Source: Sphingobacterium faecale
Lineage (GTDB): Bacteria; Bacteroidota; Bacteroidia; Sphingobacteriales; Sphingobacteriaceae
DNA length: 64,000 nucleotides
Direction of reading: 5' to 3'
NCBI RefSeq assembly: GCF_016746095.1
Contig: NZ_JAERTY010000003.1
Location: forward strand, 124,001-188,000
Shown: one piece after another, positions 17,164 to 24,897 of the stretch
How the letters are laid out: each line of letters starts with the position of its first letter
Numbering within the stretch: position 1 is the stretch's first letter
Made by a program: the position numbers and the translations under genes
Notes under the pieces: generated by a model
Database searches by the model: none
Told to the model about the DNA's origin: nothing
The model's input: the letters and a program-made list of their open reading frames with translations, nothing else

Positions 17164-17724
17164 TCACTTCAAACCACGTATAACCGAAAGAGTCTGCTGC
17201 GAAACACCTAAAAAAGAAGCAATATGTCCTAATGTAGCCTTCTGAAAAAGAGCCGGATTCTCGGCGATTAGCGACTGATAACGTTCGCTAGCGGTTTCAA
17301 ACTGCATATTATAAAAACGCTTCGAAAAATTTATCAAAGAATCCAACAGAATCCGTTGTATAATACGGTTCATCGTAATGTCTGTTGCCGCTAGGTCTTG
17401 TATCGTCGAAAATGGAACCCGAGTAATACAGGTCTCGCTAAGCGCTTGAAACCCGAAAACCGAAGGCTTATCATAATAAAGGCTCTCTATACCAGTACCA
17501 AAAGTATCAGGACCGAAAAAATAATGTGTTATGTCTTTCTTCCCCTTATTATAGTAAATCCGTGTAAAACCACTCTCTACAAAATAAACATGCTTTAAAT
17601 AACTTCCCGGAGAAAAAATAACCGCTCCTTTATCATATTTTTTCGTCTCCGACATCGCCGTAAATACAAATTCAATTTCGTCATTTATAGGGTATAGACT
17701 TTTTAAATAGTCAATAATTCTCAT
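17164..17724 (-). CDS. Crp/Fnr-family transcriptional regulator
   Basis: A 186-residue protein with an N-terminal cyclic-nucleotide-binding-type jelly roll (KGAVIFSPGSYLKHVYFVESGFTRIYY, FGPDTFGTG) and a C-terminal helix-turn-helix (TLGHIASFLGVSQQTLSVIRG). The family's usual glycine-rich PBC effector motif is not evident, so cAMP need not be the ligand. It is short compared with Escherichia coli Crp, as usual for this Bacteroidota subgroup. It lies directly upstream of, and in the same direction as, the TolC-HlyD-ABC-2 operon, so it may regulate that operon (inference). Confidence 0.88.
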   Translation of the reverse strand: MRIIDYLKSLYPINDEIEFVFTAMSETKKYDKGAVIFSPGSYLKHVYFVESGFTRIYYNKGKKDITHYFFGPDTFGTGIESLYYDKPSVFGFQALSETCITRVPFSTIQDLAATDITMNRIIQRILLDSLINFSKRFYNMQFETASERYQSLIAENPALFQKATLGHIASFLGVSQQTLSVIRGLK

Positions 17725-17895
17725 AGTTTATCTTTAAACATAGCCATCAGCCATTCCAATTTGAATATATCTATTTTAACGCCAATTATCCAAACCTGAT
17801 TAAAAAGTATTTTAAGAAATACCTTCAAAGAACACGAAAATAATACAACAGGATATTTTTTTTAAACCTCATAAGAATAAAAAGAAAAATATTCA

Positions 17896-17922
17896 TATCT
17901 TTGCACTTCCGTAAGTACGGAA
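17896..17922 (+). promoter_or_regulatory. rpsF operon promoter and leader hairpin
   Basis: A perfect -7 box TATCTTTG lies at 17896-17903. Right at the expected transcript start is a 7-bp inverted repeat (TTCCGTA / TACGGAA, 17907-17913 and 17916-17922) containing the trinucleotide CCG. In many bacteria the S6:S18 complex binds a CCG-bearing stem in the rpsF leader. The match here is suggestive only. Confidence 0.45.
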
Positions 17923-17950
17923 ACTTTAAATTAACATAATTATTTAAAAA

Positions 17951-18319
17951 ATGCAACAGTACGAATCTGTAATCATTCTTACCCCGTTGCTTTCAGAGGA
18001 TGCTGCGAAAGAAACTATCGCAAAATTCAAAAGCATCCTTACAGAAGGCGGAGCCGAAATTATCGCTGAAGATAATTGGGGTTTGAAAAAATTAGCGTAT
18101 CCAATCCAGAAAAAAACAACTGGATTCTATCACTTAACTGAATTCAAGGCTCCAGGTGAATTAATTAAAAAATTAGAGCTTGAATACAAGCGCGATGAGC
18201 GTGTGATGCGCTTTTTAACTATCGCTTTAGATAAGCACGCTGTTGCTTATAGCGAGAAAAAACGCAGCGGTGCATTCAACAAGAAAGCTGAAACTAAAAC
18301 TGAGGAGGTAGCAAACTAA
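17951..18319 (+). CDS. rpsF: 30S ribosomal protein S6 (bS6)
   Basis: 122 residues with the typical start [26 protein letters not shown] and the core ...[16 protein letters not shown]... of bS6, plus a short charged C-terminal tail. It sits on the 30S platform as a heterodimer with bS18. In Bacteroidota, bS6, bS18 and bS21 line the pocket that hides the anti-Shine-Dalgarno tail. The upstream region has no Shine-Dalgarno. The stop codon overlaps the rpsR start (TAATG). Confidence 0.98.
   Translation: MQQYESVIILTPLLSEDAAKETIAKFKSILTEGGAEIIAEDNWGLKKLAYPIQKKTTGFYHLTEFKAPGELIKKLELEYKRDERVMRFLTIALDKHAVAYSEKKRSGAFNKKAETKTEEVAN
18303..18309 (+). promoter_or_regulatory. Strong Shine-Dalgarno before rpsR
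   Basis: AGGAGGT sits inside the 3' end of rpsF, 9 nt before the rpsR ATG at 18319. This is a seven-base complement to the 16S anti-SD, unusual for a phylum whose genes mostly lack one. Confidence 0.7.
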
Positions 18320-18582
18320 TGTCAAAAGAGAACATTCAATACGTGACAGCTCCTAAAGTAGAGGACAACCGTAAAAAATACTGTCGTTTCAAGAAAAACG
18401 GTATTAAGTACATCGACTACAAAGACGCAAACTTCTTAATGAAATTTGTTAACGATCAAGGTAAAATCTTACCTCGTCGTCTTACTGGTACATCATTGAA
18501 ATTCCAACGTAAAGTAGCGCAAGCGGTGAAACGTGCACGTATCATCGGACTTATGCCTTACGTAGCTGATTCATTAAAATAA
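18319..18582 (+). CDS. rpsR: 30S ribosomal protein S18 (bS18)
   Basis: 87 residues with the bS18 core [53 protein letters not shown]. It binds bS6 and 16S rRNA on the 30S platform. The start overlaps the rpsF stop by one base, and an AGGAGGT lies 9 nt upstream, so initiation may use both coupling and SD pairing. Confidence 0.98.
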   Translation: MSKENIQYVTAPKVEDNRKKYCRFKKNGIKYIDYKDANFLMKFVNDQGKILPRRLTGTSLKFQRKVAQAVKRARIIGLMPYVADSLK

Positions 18583-18588
18583 GGAGGA
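18582..18588 (+). promoter_or_regulatory. Strong Shine-Dalgarno before rplI
   Basis: The rpsR stop runs directly into an SD: TAAGGAGG, an eight-base match to the anti-SD, with AGGAGGA at 18582-18588. It ends 8 nt before the rplI ATG at 18597. Confidence 0.7.
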
Positions 18589-18596
18589 TACGATAA

Positions 18597-19040
18597 ATGG
18601 AAATTATATTAAAACAAGATGTTAAACACCTTGGTGAAAAAGACGATATCGTAGTAGTAAAACCTGGTTTCGGACGCAACTACTTAATTCCTCAAGGATT
18701 TGCTATTTTAGCAACATCTTCAGCAAAAAAAGTATTGGCTGAGAACATCAAACAAGCTCAGTTCAAACAAGAGAAAATTAAGAAAGATGCAACAGAATTA
18801 GCAACTAAATTAGAAAACGTTAAGCTTTCTATTGGTGCTAAAGCTGGTGAAACAGGAAAAATCTTCGGTAAAGTAAACAGCATTCAAATTGCTGACGCAT
18901 TGAAAGCTCAAGGTTACGAAGTAGATCGTCGCCGTATTACTTTCGAAGTAGAACCTAAAACACTAGGTGAATACGTAGCTAACTTAAACTTACACAAAGA
19001 AGTGAAAGTTCAAGTTCCTTTCGAAGTAGTAGCTGAGTAA
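18597..19040 (+). CDS. rplI: 50S ribosomal protein L9 (bL9)
   Basis: 147 residues. The N-terminal domain MEIILKQDVKHLGEKDDIVVVKPGFGRNYLIPQGFAILAT is the bL9 signature, followed by the long connecting helix (about 41-75) and the C-terminal rRNA-binding domain. Third gene of the rpsF-rpsR-rplI operon, 14 bp after rpsR, with a Shine-Dalgarno. A clear terminator follows. Confidence 0.98.
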   Translation: MEIILKQDVKHLGEKDDIVVVKPGFGRNYLIPQGFAILATSSAKKVLAENIKQAQFKQEKIKKDATELATKLENVKLSIGAKAGETGKIFGKVNSIQIADALKAQGYEVDRRRITFEVEPKTLGEYVANLNLHKEVKVQVPFEVVAE

Positions 19041-19061
19041 TCAGTACACGATGAAAAATAC

Positions 19062-19093
19062 AGAGGAGATAATGAAAATTATCTCCTCTTTTT
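19062..19093 (+). terminator. Rho-independent terminator of the rpsF operon
   Basis: A perfect 12-bp stem (19062-19073 with 19078-19089) with a GAAA loop is followed by a run of T residues. Confidence 0.85.
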
Positions 19094-19178
19094 GTATCCT
19101 GCTTATCAAAGATATCCCTCCCCCTCTTCCATCCCCTCCAAAGCCAACCAAAAGCTAGTAGATAAAGAAAGTTTTCCC

Positions 19179-19186
19179 TATTTTTG
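19179..19186 (+). promoter_or_regulatory. -7 box of the small membrane protein gene
   Basis: TATTTTTG matches the TAnnTTTG consensus, and the expected start of transcription is near 19192. This decides the start codon: the in-frame TTG at 19184 overlaps the box, so the ATG at 19211 must be used. Confidence 0.55.
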
Positions 19187-19210
19187 ACCAAAACAAAAGA
19201 AGTATTTGAT

Positions 19211-19531
19211 ATGAGGCCAAAAACAATCATTATTGCAATCCTACTCGCCATCGTTGTCATTATATTATTTAACAATAAAGAAGAAAGCACCTTCTGGTTT
19301 TTTGGAGAAATTAGAACTTCCAAGCTTATTCTGCTCGCTGCATTCTATGTATTAGGTATGATTACAGGCGGTATCCTCTTCAGGCGTCGTAAAAAGCACC
19401 CGAAAGAATATGCTGCAACCAACCCAAATATTCCCACCACAGTAATTACAGATACAGATAGCACCACTTCATCTCCATATGCCCCAACAGCACTATCAGA
19501 TGAAGACCGTGAATTTATTAGAAGAGACTAA
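19211..19531 (+). CDS. Small two-TM membrane protein, LapA-like
   Basis: 106 residues from the ATG at 19211. Two hydrophobic segments (TIIIAILLAIVVIILF and KLILLAAFYVLGMITGGILF) are separated by about 15 residues containing the pattern NNKEESTFWFFGEI. A basic RRRKK patch and a Ser/Thr/Pro-rich cytoplasmic tail follow. The two-TM layout, the short NxxxxxFxF loop and the basic patch resemble DUF1049/LapA proteins, which in Escherichia coli take part in lipopolysaccharide assembly control. That role is not shown here. The HAD phosphatase gene follows after 5 bp. Confidence 0.7.
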   Translation: MRPKTIIIAILLAIVVIILFNNKEESTFWFFGEIRTSKLILLAAFYVLGMITGGILFRRRKKHPKEYAATNPNIPTTVITDTDSTTSSPYAPTALSDEDREFIRRD

Positions 19532-19536
19532 ATAAC

Positions 19537-20193
19537 ATGCAGGAACTTGCTTTATTATTCGATATGGATGGCGTAATAGCCCACACAAACCCATATCATT
19601 CAAAAGCCTTCGAGGCCTTCTTTGACAGACATAACATCTCCTATAGCCTTCCAGAGTTTGAAGAACACATGTATGGGAAACACAACTCCTACATCATGTC
19701 CCACTTCTTCAAAAGACCTATTACAGGCGAAGAGCTACTACAGCTGGAAGAGGAAAAAGAAGGACTCTTCCGAGAAATTTATGCCAATCATATCCAAGAT
19801 TTACCAGGATATATCTCCTTCCTAAGTCAGGCTAAACAACAGGGCATAAAAACGGGAGTAGCGACTTCAGCGCCACGTGCCAATATGGACCTCATTATCG
19901 ACGGACTCGATATACGTAATATGATGGAATCCTTTATGTCCAGCGAAAACGTGATAAAACACAAGCCTGATCCCGAGGTCTATCTTAAATCAGCAGCTAT
20001 TCTTAATATCCCCACCAATCGGTGTATTGTATTTGAAGATTCCTTCTCCGGAATCTCAGCAGCGATTAACGCGAATATGAAAGTGGTCGGTGTTTTGAGC
20101 TCACACCACAAAAACGAGCTTCCACCCTGCGATTTATACATATCCGATTACTCCGAACTACAGCTTACTAGTGTTCTTAATCTTATAGATTAA
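19537..20193 (+). CDS. HAD-superfamily phosphatase / phosphoglucomutase-like
   Basis: 218 residues. Motif I is FDMDGVIAHT (nucleophile Asp and acid Asp). Motif II is VATSAPR, motif III includes HKPDPEVYL, and motif IV is VFEDSFSGI. A helical cap sits between motifs I and II. This is the beta-phosphoglucomutase / CbbY-like subgroup, acting on small phosphorylated sugars. The exact substrate is unknown. Probably transcribed with the upstream membrane protein gene. Confidence 0.88.
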   Translation: MQELALLFDMDGVIAHTNPYHSKAFEAFFDRHNISYSLPEFEEHMYGKHNSYIMSHFFKRPITGEELLQLEEEKEGLFREIYANHIQDLPGYISFLSQAKQQGIKTGVATSAPRANMDLIIDGLDIRNMMESFMSSENVIKHKPDPEVYLKSAAILNIPTNRCIVFEDSFSGISAAINANMKVVGVLSSHHKNELPPCDLYISDYSELQLTSVLNLID

Positions 20194-20206
20194 TTAAAAA
20201 ACTACT

Positions 20207-20214
20207 TATCTTTG
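20207..20214 (+). promoter_or_regulatory. -7 box immediately before mqnC
   Basis: TATCTTTG is a full consensus -7 box ending 6 nt before the mqnC ATG at 20221. If active, the transcript would begin at or within a base or two of the start codon. Confidence 0.4.
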
Positions 20215-20220
20215 TCTGTG

Positions 20221-21345
20221 ATGAATGTTCAAGATTTATTAGCGCGTGCGCTCCAATTTGACTTCCTTTCTAAGGAAGAAGGTATGTTCTTATACCATAA
20301 TGCAGCTACGACACAATTAGCTCACGTAGCTAATCTACTGCGAAAAAAACAAGTACCACATGGCAAAGTGACCTGGCAGATTGACAGAAATGTAAATACA
20401 ACAAACGTCTGTATAGCTAATTGCAAATTTTGTAATTTCTTCAGACGCCCAGGCCATGAAGATAGTTATATCACCGATATAGAAACCTATAAAGCTAAAA
20501 TAGAGGAAACCTTCAAATATGGAGGTGACCAACTCCTATTACAAGGAGGACATCACCCAGACTTAGGTATAGCATTCTATCAAGATCTTTTTAAACAGCT
20601 CAAAGAACTATATCCTACGCTCAAATTGCATTCGCTGGGACCTCCCGAAATTGCACATATCGCCAAGCTAGAAGGAATGTCGCATATTGATGTACTGACA
20701 ACACTCAAAGAAGCTGGATTAGACTCTCTACCTGGAGCAGGTGCAGAAATACTGAACGACCGGGTCAGGAGACTGATTTCAAAGGGTAAATGTGGTGGAC
20801 AGGAATGGCTGGATGTCATGCGTGCGGCACATAAGATAAATTTACCAACATCCGCAACAATGATGTTTGGTCATATCGAAACTATTGAAGAACGCTTCGA
20901 ACACCTCGTTTGGATTCGTGAAGTACAAAGTGAAAAGCCCGTTGACAATCATGGATTTATAGCTTTCATACCTTGGCCCTTCCAAGACGATGGTACATTA
21001 TTGAAAAGACTACGTGGAATTGCTAACAATGTCACTGGAGACGAATACATACGCATGATTGCACTCAGTCGAATCATGCTTCCAAACATCAAGAACATCC
21101 AGGCATCGTGGCTAACCGTAGGTAAACCGATAGCGCAAATGTGCTTACACAGTGGAGCAAATGATTTTGGGTCTATCATGATAGAGGAAAATGTGGTCTC
21201 TGCAGCCGGTGCACCGCATAGATTTACCTCAAAATCAATACAGGATGCAATCATAGAAGCTGGTTTTGAACCTCAACTACGTACGCAAACCTATCAATTT
21301 AGAGAAATTCCAGAGTCAATGGTTGAACAGGTCATAAATTATTAA
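20221..21345 (+). CDS. mqnC: Cyclic dehypoxanthinyl futalosine synthase (radical SAM)
   Basis: 374 residues from the ATG at 20221; a TTG nine bases earlier lies inside a -7 box and is unlikely to be the start. The radical-SAM cluster motif is CIANCKFCNF (CxxxCxxC), followed by GGDQLLLQGGHHPDLG and the C-terminal SHDAW-equivalent IQASWLTVG. The enzyme converts dehypoxanthine futalosine to its cyclic form in the futalosine route to menaquinone. The organism therefore makes menaquinone by the Mqn pathway, and other mqn genes are not in this window. Cytoplasmic, 4Fe-4S dependent. Confidence 0.93.
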   Translation: MNVQDLLARALQFDFLSKEEGMFLYHNAATTQLAHVANLLRKKQVPHGKVTWQIDRNVNTTNVCIANCKFCNFFRRPGHEDSYITDIETYKAKIEETFKYGGDQLLLQGGHHPDLGIAFYQDLFKQLKELYPTLKLHSLGPPEIAHIAKLEGMSHIDVLTTLKEAGLDSLPGAGAEILNDRVRRLISKGKCGGQEWLDVMRAAHKINLPTSATMMFGHIETIEERFEHLVWIREVQSEKPVDNHGFIAFIPWPFQDDGTLLKRLRGIANNVTGDEYIRMIALSRIMLPNIKNIQASWLTVGKPIAQMCLHSGANDFGSIMIEENVVSAAGAPHRFTSKSIQDAIIEAGFEPQLRTQTYQFREIPESMVEQVINY

Positions 21346-21366
21346 GAAAGCCTTAAAAACATTCCA

Positions 21367-21927
21367 ATGAAAGACATTATGCTTAATATAGAAGCATTGA
21401 TTTTTGCTTCCGAAGAAGGAATTTCCGCTATCGAGATTAAAAACGTACTTCAAGACGCACTACTAATCGAGATCAATAAAGATGAAGTACTATCCTTTCT
21501 TGACAAAATAAAAGTAAAGTATCAAGGTGAAGACTCCGTCTTTACCTTATCTCCCATCAATAACAAGTACCAGTTTTTGACAAAGGTAATATACCATGAC
21601 GCTATAAATCAATTACAGGCGCATCGTGACCGCAAAAAGTTGAGTCAGGCTGGACTAGAGACACTCTCCATCATTGCCTATAGACAGCCTATTACCAAGC
21701 TCGAGGTAGAACAGATTCGAGGCGTAAACTGCGACTATTCCATACAACGCTTATTAGAAAAGGACCTTATAAAAATTGTGGGAAAAGCGGAGAGTATCGG
21801 AAAACCCTTGCTTTATGCTACAAGTGATCAATTTATGAATCATTTTGGAATAAATTCTGTGAAAGACCTTCCTCAACTTAAGGATATTATCAACGAAGAA
21901 AATAGCATCGGCGAGATTATAGAATAA
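21367..21927 (+). CDS. scpB: Segregation and condensation protein B
   Basis: 186 residues with two winged-helix domains. The family pattern is clear in LNIEALIFASEEGIS near the N-terminus and in LSQAGLETLSIIAYRQPITKLEVEQIRGVN and LLEKDLIKIVGKAESIGKPLLYATSDQF. ScpB joins ScpA and SMC in the bacterial condensin that compacts and segregates the chromosome. It follows mqnC by 21 bp in the same direction. A weak hairpin with a T-rich tail lies just after it (about 21950-21980). Confidence 0.93.
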   Translation: MKDIMLNIEALIFASEEGISAIEIKNVLQDALLIEINKDEVLSFLDKIKVKYQGEDSVFTLSPINNKYQFLTKVIYHDAINQLQAHRDRKKLSQAGLETLSIIAYRQPITKLEVEQIRGVNCDYSIQRLLEKDLIKIVGKAESIGKPLLYATSDQFMNHFGINSVKDLPQLKDIINEENSIGEIIE

Positions 21928-22052
21928 GGCAAAACCAAAACAACAAAACAAAGCACTGATAATCAGTTGCATATTTTTAAAAAAAAGTTTTAAGTTTTGA
22001 TTTTCTTATCTAATTTTACGCTAGAATTAATAACAGAAAGAATTAGCTTACT

Positions 22053-22217
22053 ATGATGAACGAGAGTGTCGAAAAGTTTGAAATTGAAGAGGAATTAATC
22101 AATTTTAATGGTCCAGAGGACGATTCTGATGACTTTGATGATGATGATTTCGGATTAGAAATTGACTCTATAGGTGGGTTTGATGATTTTGATGATGAGG
22201 ATGAAGATGATTTCTAA
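22053..22217 (+). CDS. 54-residue Asp/Glu-rich small protein, unknown
   Basis: A short frame starting ATGATGAACGAG and ending TAA. Its product is 54 residues, extremely acidic and with almost no basic residues. The first half (MMNESVEKFEIEEEL) looks helical. The second is built from DD(F/D) clusters such as DDSDDFDDDDFG and a GGFDDFDDED tail. No family is recognised. It stands alone 125 bp after scpB, and a hairpin terminator follows, which supports a real transcription unit. Possible roles include a nucleic-acid mimic, a cation-binding peptide or a chaperone tail. None is supported beyond composition. Confidence 0.5.
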   Translation: MMNESVEKFEIEEELINFNGPEDDSDDFDDDDFGLEIDSIGGFDDFDDEDEDDF

Positions 22218-22250
22218 ATCTCCGTTATAAAGATAGTCCACTTATACAGA

Positions 22251-22277
22251 AAAAGCGATTTTTTAAAATCGCCTTTT
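22251..22277. terminator. Bidirectional terminator between the acidic ORF and the XRE gene
   Basis: The stem GCGATTTT / AAAATCGC (22255-22262, 22265-22272) is extended by AAAA / TTTT with one bulged base and followed by T residues on the plus strand. The flanking A run serves the minus strand. Confidence 0.6.
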
Positions 22278-22607
22278 CTATTTTTGGTGTAGCTGTTCGT
22301 ACAAATCAATGACTTTCTTTTGCAAGTCAATAACTTCAATCTCTCGGAGTTGCAGCTTCCGTCCCAATTCATTCATCTCGTCCATCCTGTCCTTATCATC
22401 ATCTGTATCTGAAGTAGACAACAATTGAACCAGTGACAGACCAAATAATTTAGAAATCTGGTTTAAACGAGACAAGTTCACATCTGTTATACCAGTTTCA
22501 ATTTTCGAAAAAGCAGGAATGGATATATCCAATCGCTTTGCAACATCCTCTTGGCTCCAGCCCTTTTGATGTCTTAATAATCTAATCTTTTTTCCTAAAG
22601 CATTCAT
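22278..22607 (-). CDS. XRE-family transcriptional regulator with coiled-coil tail
   Basis: 109 residues. The N-terminal 60 are a classic HTH_3 domain (GKKIRLLRHQKGWSQEDVAKRLDISIPAFSKIETGITDVNLSRLNQISKLF). The rest is a heptad-rich helix (LGRKLQLREIEVIDLQKKVIDLYEQLHQ) likely to dimerise. No effector domain is present. An inverted repeat at its own promoter suggests autoregulation. Target genes unknown. Confidence 0.88.
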   Translation of the reverse strand: MNALGKKIRLLRHQKGWSQEDVAKRLDISIPAFSKIETGITDVNLSRLNQISKLFGLSLVQLLSTSDTDDDKDRMDEMNELGRKLQLREIEVIDLQKKVIDLYEQLHQK

Positions 22608-22609
22608 TT

Positions 22610-22638
22610 GGTAAATGTTATGTTTTACCTCAAAAGTA
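22610..22638 (-). promoter_or_regulatory. Promoter and likely operator of the XRE gene
   Basis: On the minus strand the -7 box TACTTTTG (22631-22638) is followed by an inverted repeat GGTAAA-N8-TTTACC (22610-22615 and 22624-22629). The repeat covers the predicted transcription start and ends 2 bp before the ATG. Confidence 0.5.
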
Positions 22639-22677
22639 AAAATAAATTGTTAAAATAAAAAGAAAATCAAAAACAGT

Positions 22678-24051
22678 TTAGTCTATTTTCGTTAAAAATT
22701 TGTCCGCAAACTTTAGCATATTAATACCACTATAATTACTAGAACTCATAAACAACATATTATAACCCTGACTATCAAACACTTCTAAAAATCCATATAA
22801 ATCAACAGGTTCCGTGATTACCAATAAATTGGGGTGATTAAACACCTTCACAATTTTATCAACAATATTATCTAAAACTACATTTTTTTCTTTTATACTA
22901 CTCTTATTGATGAAAACAATAGAAGTATCCGATTCTAGCATGCTACTATCATACTGCTCTAATTTTCCTCCCTCAATAACATCATAAGGATTCAACTCTA
23001 TAATAGTCAACAACTTAAAAGAAGAGAACTGTTCTTTAATAGCATGTATACTGGATTTCAACTTAGTAGGCGTATGGGCAAAATCTTGGTAGACCACACT
23101 TCCTTCTGCACTAGCAACAAACTCAAGGTAACGAATCGAACTCTTAAAATCCTTTATCGCTTCATAAAACTCATCTCTCTTAATCCCCAACCACTCACAA
23201 ACGGTATATGCTCCGGCGATATTCGATAGATTTTGTTTACCTATGATTTGCAAGGGAATCTCCTCTTCTCCGACCTGAAGGTAAGTCACCCCTTTATTAA
23301 TCGTATAGTTCGGTACCCGATAACCATGTCGATTGATCTTACAATCCTTAGTTTCCCCCACTATCTTTACCACATTATTATCCTCCTTATTATAGATTAA
23401 TGTACCTTTCGGGACAATCGTATCAATAAAAGTCTCAAATTGGTGAAGATATTCCTCCTCGGTCATCAGCATTTTAAAATTATCCCATTGGATATTACTT
23501 ATCAGCGCAATATTAGGGTGATAATAGTGAAATTTAGAATGTAGATCAATAGAGGAAGCATAGAACTCATCGCCCTCAATAAGCATTATAGGGGCACTAG
23601 ACGTCAATTTGATCAAAGAATCAAACCCTTCCAACTTGGCCCCCACAAGATAGTCAAAGTCCCGATTGAGATACTTTAACACATGCATAACCATACTCGT
23701 AATAGTAGTCTTGCCATACGTACCGGCAATAACTACCCGAGTCTTGTCGATACTATGCTCATATACAAACTCCGGAAATGAATAAATCTTAACACCTAAC
23801 TCTTGTGCCTTTGCCAATTCAACATTATCTGCTGAAGCATGTTTACCCAAAATCACGGCATCAATATCAGAGGTAATCCGGTCTCCATCCCAACCAATTT
23901 TTGTAGGCAATAAACCAGCCTCTTGAAGTCGAGATTTGGACGGTTCCACAATCTGATCATCAGAACCAGTCACCTGATGTCCTAACTTAGCTAAACTAAT
24001 AGCCAAATTATGCATCACACTACCTCCAATAGCTATAAAATGTATCCGCAT
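22678..24051 (-). CDS. mpl: UDP-N-acetylmuramate:tripeptide ligase, murein recycling
   Basis: 457 residues of Mur-ligase architecture: an N-terminal Rossmann domain beginning MRIHFIAIGGSVMHNLA, a central ATPase domain with the P-loop AGTYGKTT, an IEGDEFYASSID motif, and a C-terminal ligand-binding domain (FAHTPTK). The IGGSVMHNLA and D-E-(F/Y) elements point to Mpl rather than MurC. Mpl reattaches L-Ala-gamma-D-Glu-meso-DAP to UDP-MurNAc when peptidoglycan is recycled. Cytoplasmic. It follows prmA by 2 bp, the last gene of a four-gene run. Confidence 0.88.
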   Translation of the reverse strand: MRIHFIAIGGSVMHNLAISLAKLGHQVTGSDDQIVEPSKSRLQEAGLLPTKIGWDGDRITSDIDAVILGKHASADNVELAKAQELGVKIYSFPEFVYEHSIDKTRVVIAGTYGKTTITSMVMHVLKYLNRDFDYLVGAKLEGFDSLIKLTSSAPIMLIEGDEFYASSIDLHSKFHYYHPNIALISNIQWDNFKMLMTEEEYLHQFETFIDTIVPKGTLIYNKEDNNVVKIVGETKDCKINRHGYRVPNYTINKGVTYLQVGEEEIPLQIIGKQNLSNIAGAYTVCEWLGIKRDEFYEAIKDFKSSIRYLEFVASAEGSVVYQDFAHTPTKLKSSIHAIKEQFSSFKLLTIIELNPYDVIEGGKLEQYDSSMLESDTSIVFINKSSIKEKNVVLDNIVDKIVKVFNHPNLLVITEPVDLYGFLEVFDSQGYNMLFMSSSNYSGINMLKFADKFLTKID

Positions 24052-24053
24052 GA

Positions 24054-24893
24054 TTATCCTTTAACAAACTTGGCCGCGCACCAACTATCCATTGATTTCA
24101 TCTCTTGAAAAGAAAAGCCGATAGCATCACATTTATCCTTTAAGATGTTGAGGTCGTCTCCCTCATAAAAACCACTTAGGTACAACTGCCCTCCCATTTC
24201 CAAAACACTCGCATAAGTATCCAATTGGTCTAACAAAATATTCCTATTAATGTTTGCTAATATCACATCGTACTTTTCACCTACAATAACATCCTTAGAA
24301 CCTAAGCGACTTTCTAAATTTGTGATATTGTTGAGTTGCTTATTCTCTTCTACACTGTCTACACAAATAGGATCATAGTCGACCGCTACCAAAGAAGCAG
24401 CGCCACGCTTGGCAGCTAGAATAGCCAAAATACCAGTGCCACAGCCCATATCCAACACTCGTTTGCCTTCAAAATCATTGGCCAAAACAAAAGAAAGCAT
24501 CATCGAAGTAGTTTGATGATGCCCTGTACCAAAAGACATCTTAGGATCAATGACAATCTCGTAATCGTAAGCAGGCTTAGCCTCATGAAAAGTAGCCCGC
24601 ACATAACAAGCATCATCAACCAAAATTGGATTAAAATTACTTTCCCAAAGGGTATTCCAATTCTGCTCTTCGATGTCGTTTACCGTGTAATCCAGCTGAT
24701 AATCCGATACCTGTGCCAACAGCAAAGTCTCTAGCGCTTGGATATCCAAATTCGAACTCGGAATATAGCCTACAAAACCATCTTCGTTATCCTCAAAGGT
24801 ATCAAAACCAATATCTCCAAGCTCTGCAATAAGCAAATCTTTCTGCCACTCCTCAATGTCGGCACTTACAAAATTAACAGCTGTATATTTCAT
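24054..24893 (-). CDS. prmA: Ribosomal protein L11 methyltransferase
   Basis: 279 residues: an N-terminal recognition domain (YTAVNFVSADIEEWQKDLLIAELGDIGFDTFEDNEDGFVGYI) and a SAM-binding Rossmann domain with FGTGHHQTTSMML, VLDMGCGTGILAILAAKRGA and the NPPY-like ILANINRNILL. The enzyme methylates uL11 in the cytoplasm. Located 4 bp after tpiA and 2 bp before mpl. Confidence 0.95.
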   Translation of the reverse strand: MKYTAVNFVSADIEEWQKDLLIAELGDIGFDTFEDNEDGFVGYIPSSNLDIQALETLLLAQVSDYQLDYTVNDIEEQNWNTLWESNFNPILVDDACYVRATFHEAKPAYDYEIVIDPKMSFGTGHHQTTSMMLSFVLANDFEGKRVLDMGCGTGILAILAAKRGAASLVAVDYDPICVDSVEENKQLNNITNLESRLGSKDVIVGEKYDVILANINRNILLDQLDTYASVLEMGGQLYLSGFYEGDDLNILKDKCDAIGFSFQEMKSMDSWCAAKFVKG

Positions 24894-24897
24894 TATT

